A DNA stretch of 64,000 bases. Source: Botryotinia globosa (lineage: Eukaryota; Ascomycota; Leotiomycetes; Helotiales; Sclerotiniaceae). The notes under the pieces were generated by a model that was given only the letters and a program-made list of their open reading frames with translations, did no database searches and was not told the DNA's origin. Below are positions 58,484 through 64,000 of the stretch, piece by piece. Each line of letters starts with the position of its first letter. Position 1 is the first letter of the stretch. The stretch covers positions 682,001 to 746,000 of the forward strand of contig RCSZ01000007.1 in NCBI GenBank assembly GCA_014898425.1, in the 5' to 3' direction. A program made the translations under genes and the position numbers.

Positions 58484-60145
58484 GTTCCTGATCACTGCCT
58501 CACGGGCGCTTGCTTGGTGTTTGTAGTGGGTAATTGTCGTCAAAAGGAAGAGTGTATTTTCTTCTGATTACTTTGAATTTAAATCGATGATCTATTTTTT
58601 CTCTTATAGGCTTTCATATCATAACTCCAATCCTGAGGAGCCGCGTTTAATCCGGTCATAAGAGAGATTTGTGCGATTGAGAATCCTTCTTCGATTGCCT
58701 TCCGACTGCCTCTCGAGAGATAGCCACCAATTTTCTTTGCCTGATCTATTTACAGGGCAGATTGAAACATAAAGTCAGACCTGAATGGATGGTGACAGGC
58801 GCCGGCCCCCGAATTACCGCCCACTGACCAATAATCCATGTGGATTAGTAGCATTTTTGGGGGTTATTAGCGAACGAGCGGTGAATTCTCGCTGAAGACA
58901 AGGTTCGACAGATAGTAAAAAGTTGATGGATGCTGGAAGAAGTGAAAAGGTCCAAATCATCCTGTGCCTCTGGCTGGAATTACCGAAAGGATTCATTGCC
59001 ACATTGGACTGATTATTATAAGAATATGACCAGAGGGCCAAGAAGCGATGGTATCACACAGTCCGAAATTTGGAACTGTATTGAGTGAGAGACTTTTGAG
59101 CTCGTTAAATTTTCTCGCGAAAATTCAAGTCGCAATAAAATTGATTCACGGAAGTTCAGAAAGAATTTAAAAATTCATAACCCAAGTGGCAGGTGAGTTT
59201 TAAAATACTCCATGTTTCGAATTTCAAATCTGTAGCCAGATTTTATCGCTGCCTCCAGAAAGAGCCTCAAAGTTCCCGATTTGTCAGTCAGGCTGTGTTA
59301 CACATGCTCGATGTAAGATAATTTATCCCGCGCCATCTATTGGACGCCAATACATGTCGCTTTCACCCGAGATAAGTATATTCACCGATTAGAAATTAAA
59401 TATGTTAAACTTGGCTTCTGGGGATTATTCGTCGCCAAGAGCTCCTGCAGAATGCGTATCGAATGTTTTAAGTTATTGTATGGTGATTGAGAATCTAAAA
59501 CCACCACATCTTTCCACTCTTTTGCTTCCAGTATATGTAATGGGTGTGACTTTAAAGTCGAGATTCTCCAAATTTAATGGCCTGAAATTTTAGCCTTGCA
59601 GTGCATGAAGCTGATTCTCACTCTTTTTTTAGCCTTAATCATGTTCGCTCAAAACACGACATGAATACTCCCTCGCAGAGTTTCGACTGGCTCTTCTCGA
59701 GTAGATTTCTTATATTTTTGTAATTGTGCGCTGGTCAACTTTTCGCCTGCGCCCGATATGTGTATGTCAAACTTGAGGCGAGAGTTCATGATACCAAGGC
59801 TTGCTGAGTCAAAAGTGTGTTCTTTCCTTATGGGCTACCTAGTTTTTCTCACAGCAGTAGCTGTCAAGCGTGTCTTTATCCGCCACAAATCATATGCGAT
59901 TCCAGACAACCACTTTTGATAGCTCACCACTCAGCATGCATTGCTGTACTCAGCTATTAATTTGAATTATCCTCATTTGTAGAAACGTAGATGGGGTAAA
60001 CCACAGTAAATGCAAGATAAAACAGTTGGTGCTCTTTCATCTGGTGTTTTTGCTGTCTATTATTGTAAATGCGCCCCCTTCATCAATTATTAAATCAGTA
60101 TATCGTCAAGTAATTCTTTTTTCATACAAATAAGAAGTCATCGCA
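58484..60145. other. Intergenic region between divergent genes
   Basis: No gene was found between the divergent retropepsin-like and DUF6594 genes. Short frames at 58814-59041 and 59402-59593 look random. It presumably holds both promoters, but no specific motif was assigned. Confidence 0.45.
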
Positions 60146-61592
60146 ATGGCCAAGAAACCTCATAAAATCACCATTCAAGCCCCAAAGTCGAGTGAACCTG
60201 CAAGTCCAACTTCAGCTTCACAGACTGACGAGACTGTAATTGGAACCCCGACATCTCCGCTGCCTTTCACAACAGGACCGTGGGATGAAATCGAAGATCC
60301 ATCTAAAGACTTGAACAGGCCACTGCCAGGATGGCCACGTGTGTCTAGATTGATTGCTCAATACCCAGATCTCGAAGCGTTCAAGGCTTTCCGTGACCTT
60401 AACATCAAAAGTCTGCTTTATTATCAAGCAGAATTAGAGAATCTACGCAAGAAGCTACACGAGGCAGAATATAATGAGCATCGACAGGGTGAGCAAGAGG
60501 GCATAACGAAAGCTTCAATGATGGCGAAGAATCTGGACTACTATCTTATACATGCTCGAATGGACGATAGCAAGTGCAAATCTAAGCAAGTGAAGATTAT
60601 GAAGCAAATCAGAGTGGTTTTGAAAGATTACAGTAAGCCGTTCAGTACCTCAGTTCGTGGTTCTCATTGCTAACAAACTCAATTCACCAGATGACGCGTT
60701 ATTACAATACTCCCAAATTACAGCATTACCGAGGGCAGATCCATACAACGTGGAAACTCTAAGAGCCTGGCTCAAGAGAGTGGGTAAACATTGTATCACT
60801 GGTGATGCAGCATGTATATGGGGTGACTATACAGAAAATATAGGCGAGCCAAAGCCATTGAGATGGCAGTTCGTCAGTCTCATGCGTAGCATCTTTTGGC
60901 CAACAGCTCCTAAGCCTAACAATCTCGATCTTATTGTACCTCGACAAGGTCATACGGTTGACAGTCTAACTACGTGGGTCGCCAATGAATTTGTCCCATT
61001 TTGGCACAGCATGAAACAAGCATTACGGCGAAAAATGGTGAAGACTGCCTCTGAGGAGAATGGACTGCCCACCACTGAAAATAAGAGCCATTCATTCTTG
61101 GAAAAACAAGAAAATTCAAGAAGCTCCCGATTTTGGTCTTATCACAGAAAATCCATCTTTAGCACAGCAGAAGAAGACCAAAAGCCAAAGGATAAGACAG
61201 GGCTTACTGTTTACTCTGAAGCACGCATGTTACGTTTCACCTCAGCTGTAGCCACGGTCATTGCGTGCCTGTTACCAACCGTTGCCATCGCAGTACTTTC
61301 AAGTCTTGAATCTACCGGAGAGCTACTTGGAGTCATCGCAGCGTTTACAGCAATCTTTGCGATGGGACTTATGTTTTTGACTGATGCCGGTACATCGAGG
61401 GTTGAGATTTTTACCGCCACCGCCGCGTAAGTTCACAGATACTTTGAAAATTTTAGGATTGAAATGCTAACATCACTCCACAGTTTTTCCGCCGTCATGG
61501 TAGTATTTGTGCAAAATCAAAATGTCTATATTGGCGCGTCTCAAACCAGCCCCGGTGCGATAATGACGAACGGGTCAAATTCAACGAGTTGA
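60146..61592 (+). CDS. DUF6594 membrane protein
   Basis: Exons 60146-60632, 60691-61426 and 61484-61592 are joined by introns of 58 bp (GTAAGC...GCTAAC...ACCAG) and 57 bp (GTAAGT...GCTAAC...CACAG), giving 443 residues. After a polar N-terminus, RLIAQYPDLEAFKAFRDLNI followed by KSLLYYQAELENLRKKL is the typical start of DUF6594, a helical region where a coiled coil pairs with later helices. The C-terminus has three hydrophobic segments: VATVIACLLPTVAIAVL, LLGVIAAFTAIFAMGLMFL and, across intron 2, FSAVMVVFVQ. RVEIFTATAAFSAV is the usual family ending. Members are abundant in ascomycetes and some lie near HET genes; function is unknown. Start chosen as the first ATG (MAKKPHKITIQAP). Confidence 0.9.
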
Positions 61593-64000
61593 CCAAGGAC
61601 AGCATGGCACAAATGTAAGCACTAACTATCGTTCAATGCGCCTTTGGGATATTACTGATAAGCTCTAGCCTCACTCTCCATGCATGACTACACTTTGATG
61701 TCCAACAAGGAATGAAGAAATCGACTCAGCATTATCTGCATGGATCAATAATTTCCATTCCTACTGTATGAAAGATCCAACTTTTTACTTACATATATTT
61801 CTTCTTGGTATACAGTTTCATTGTAACGGAAGATTAACCTGAATCACGAGTCATGAAGTTACGAATCACGAAATCTTAGTTTAATTGATCACTTATCTAC
61901 TCGTCAACCCCAAATCTGCCAAATGATATGCCCTGCGATGCGCCCGATGTCGACGTTTCCACTTTGGGAAGATTATGCATTAGTGTTACACAATCTAAAT
62001 TCTTACCCCTCGTCAAACCGTGTATGGCGATAAACATTTACCCGTGAATAAGTCTGATATAAACAGAGATGAGCCTCATTCTTTTCTATAACCTTGATTA
62101 TTTGTAATACAGTTTCATATGATCTAGAGCAGTCACCCATGTTGACTAAGACCATACTCCCTGTCTCTTCTTCCTTTGCTTTGATACTCTCTTTCAGGAA
62201 TGCGAACCACGGGGAATTGAGCAATAATATTGCGAACCACAATGTATGGTGTCGTGATCTTTATGAATAGATTCGAATCAATAATGATTTGGACAGCCAG
62301 AGGCGTGTTTGCACGAAATTGAATGAACGGCTGAAGTGGCATGTGGGAAAGTTGACTTCTAATGCACAGAAGTCATCAAACGATCACTTTGTTGGAGCTC
62401 ATCACAAATATATTTCTAAATCTTCTACGTTTATGGTCAGATTGACGACAATATATCATTTCTGCAGTAAGATAGCGCAGTGAAGGGTTCTCTGAAGATG
62501 AGTTTCGAGCCCCTCTGGGTCTTTCTCGTTCCAGCTGTATATACTAAAATATACCCTGGCGTTATGGCTTGCGAAGCTGTCCGTTGTGCGTAGCTAAGTT
62601 TCTTAACTGTTAGAAACTTACTACGGCTATCTATAATGCACAAAGAGAGAAAATAGAGAGATCCAGCAGGCAGATGTGATAGCAAGGTCTACCGTGCACA
62701 CCATTTGTAAATTCATTCCTGATGTAATACGTATATCTAGAGGTATAAAGAGATAAAACATTATTTTTGGTGAGTATTCTAGACTCTGATTCTATAAATC
62801 TCAGACATTATATCACTGGACCCTGACAAGACGAGTGTACATTCGACGGAAGGGGTAGGCGGCTCGCTCTCAATGTGCAGGTAATGCCTCTGGAGGTTTC
62901 GAGCGCGCAAGTGGAGATAAGAGACGCCTAATCCGACCTCGAGTATCACAAATAGCCCTATGGAATTATCATATTTTAGAATCAGGAAGACAGTCTCGTG
63001 CAGGATGTAGATGTCTCTGTGGAATCTGACACACTTCACAATCTGGTCTTGCCTTACTCCAATGTATTGGTACTCAGAGATCTATCTTATATCGGCAGAG
63101 TTGAATTAAGTTCTATGTGAAACATGAACTCTCACGCATGTAATGCTTTCTTCGCACAAGAAAATCAGCACACTTTCGATACCAAGCCGGACGGAGGGGT
63201 AATGTGATGGCGAGGTGTTGCTGCCTGTGGTTTCATTGTAGGCGTTCATGCAATTATTCTAGAGTGTGTTAATATTGGTATCAAGTAGATTGATAGGTGT
63301 AAATTAAACTAGTACATTATGATTATAATTGTTCTTCATCAACTATGGGAAGCTAGCATAATATTTAAGGAAGTGCTAGCACCTCGCTTGCTAATACAGT
63401 GGCCTCTGTGATCATATGATCGATGTCCCGCCAGTTGGTCTAGAAACTTCCTTGTAGCTTCGGTCGTCGAATTTGTTGTCAGGCCAGTAGTAGATGTTGA
63501 GGTGATGTTGGAGTTGAATGGTATATTGATGCATGTAGTCTGCAATGAGGATATGGTTCTGTTTCCCTATATCCGTAACGTAGAATGGATACAGAACAAG
63601 ATGCATAAGCCAGTGAGCCCCTTCCCCATCCTGTCTGGTCTAAACCAGCACTGTTTCTTTTACACTTTGTCCGCCGCTGAAGAATACTCTCCCGCTTTAC
63701 AGTACCCCATAGATAACCTTGTAGCCTCGCCTCTTACTGGCACGTATATGTTGGAGATCAAATATATGAAGTCTATGGAGCCGGAGTTAGAGGAGCGTGG
63801 AGTGTTATCTTCGAGCGATGGGACCGAGCTCATGAAGCTATCTTGAGACCACTCGAGCTCTATAGGGAGAATAATGGAGGTGGGCTTTCCAGTTAGTCAG
63901 AGAGGGTATGGGGCTGGATAGGTAAAGAGTTATTTCAGTTGTGAAAAAAGATGCGGGAAATGGTCACTCGAGGTGTCAAAAAGCCTTTCTTTTAGCACAC
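61593..64000. other. Right-edge stretch without an assignable gene
   Basis: Several frames here have balanced composition: 62003-62242 (minus, FLKESIKAKEEETGSMVLVN), 62779-63039 (minus), 63412-63606 (minus) and 63505-63846 (plus, 113 codons after an ATG). The last two overlap on opposite strands, so at most one is real. None has a recognisable motif or a complete splice structure within the window. They may be relics or parts of a gene continuing to the right. Confidence 0.35.

Noticed and set aside
63505..63846. Plus-strand ATG-initiated frame of 113 codons
   Set aside because: Overlaps an equally plausible minus-strand frame, with no motif or splice evidence; left inside the unassigned right-edge stretch.
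1..64000. CRISPR arrays, operons, bacterial-type promoters and replication origins
   Set aside because: The DNA is clearly fungal nuclear sequence; no spaced identical direct repeats or prokaryotic gene organisation were seen.

Overview
The window looks like nuclear DNA of a filamentous ascomycete. Genes are split by very short introns (about 40-140 bp, mostly about 50 bp) with GTRNGT-like donors and CTAAC/CTGAC-type branch sites. The gene families (HET, 2EXR, DUF6594, AzgA-type permease, QDE-2-like Argonautes) are typical of Pezizomycotina. The DNA alternates between moderate-GC genic blocks and extremely AT-rich blocks whose repeats differ mainly by C/T and G/A transitions, as expected after repeat-induced point mutation (RIP). 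A leotiomycete (Botrytis/Sclerotinia-like) is my guess, not a demonstrated assignment.

Layout. 0-8.8 kb: a 2EXR-domain gene cut by the left edge, then about 7.7 kb of gene-poor DNA with two MITE-like elements, decayed tandem duplications and microsatellites. 8.8-33.7 kb: ordinary genes, namely a large disordered protein ending in a methyltransferase domain, a possible small gene, a THO1/SARNP-type SAP protein, an unusual histidine-phosphatase relative, a 68-residue small protein, an F-box-like protein, a second disordered protein with a methyltransferase-like C-terminus, and an AzgA-type purine permease. 34.2-46.1 kb, the most interesting part: a 5'-truncated LINE stub, a decayed unidentified gene of about 2.4 kb that might be of viral origin, two tandem Argonaute genes that are intact and keep the complete slicer tetrad, and a relic of a third Argonaute. 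Two copies of one MITE family bracket the first Argonaute. 46.2-50.2 kb: a HET-domain gene and a secreted Thr-rich protein. 50.2-64 kb: gene-poor DNA, a RIP-destroyed Fot1/pogo transposon bounded by inverted repeats, a retropepsin-like protein, a DUF6594 membrane protein and an unassigned right edge.

Genes working together. The tandem Argonautes share all five intron positions and phases, so they arose by duplication. They are RNA-silencing effectors lying amid transposon debris and next to an incompatibility-type HET gene, which suggests a fast-evolving genome-defence neighbourhood. The first Argonaute carries an N-terminal block of three Cys/His zinc-knuckle-like motifs, which is unusual for Argonautes. 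All exon structures were derived by hand from splice signals and reading-frame continuity. No database search was possible.
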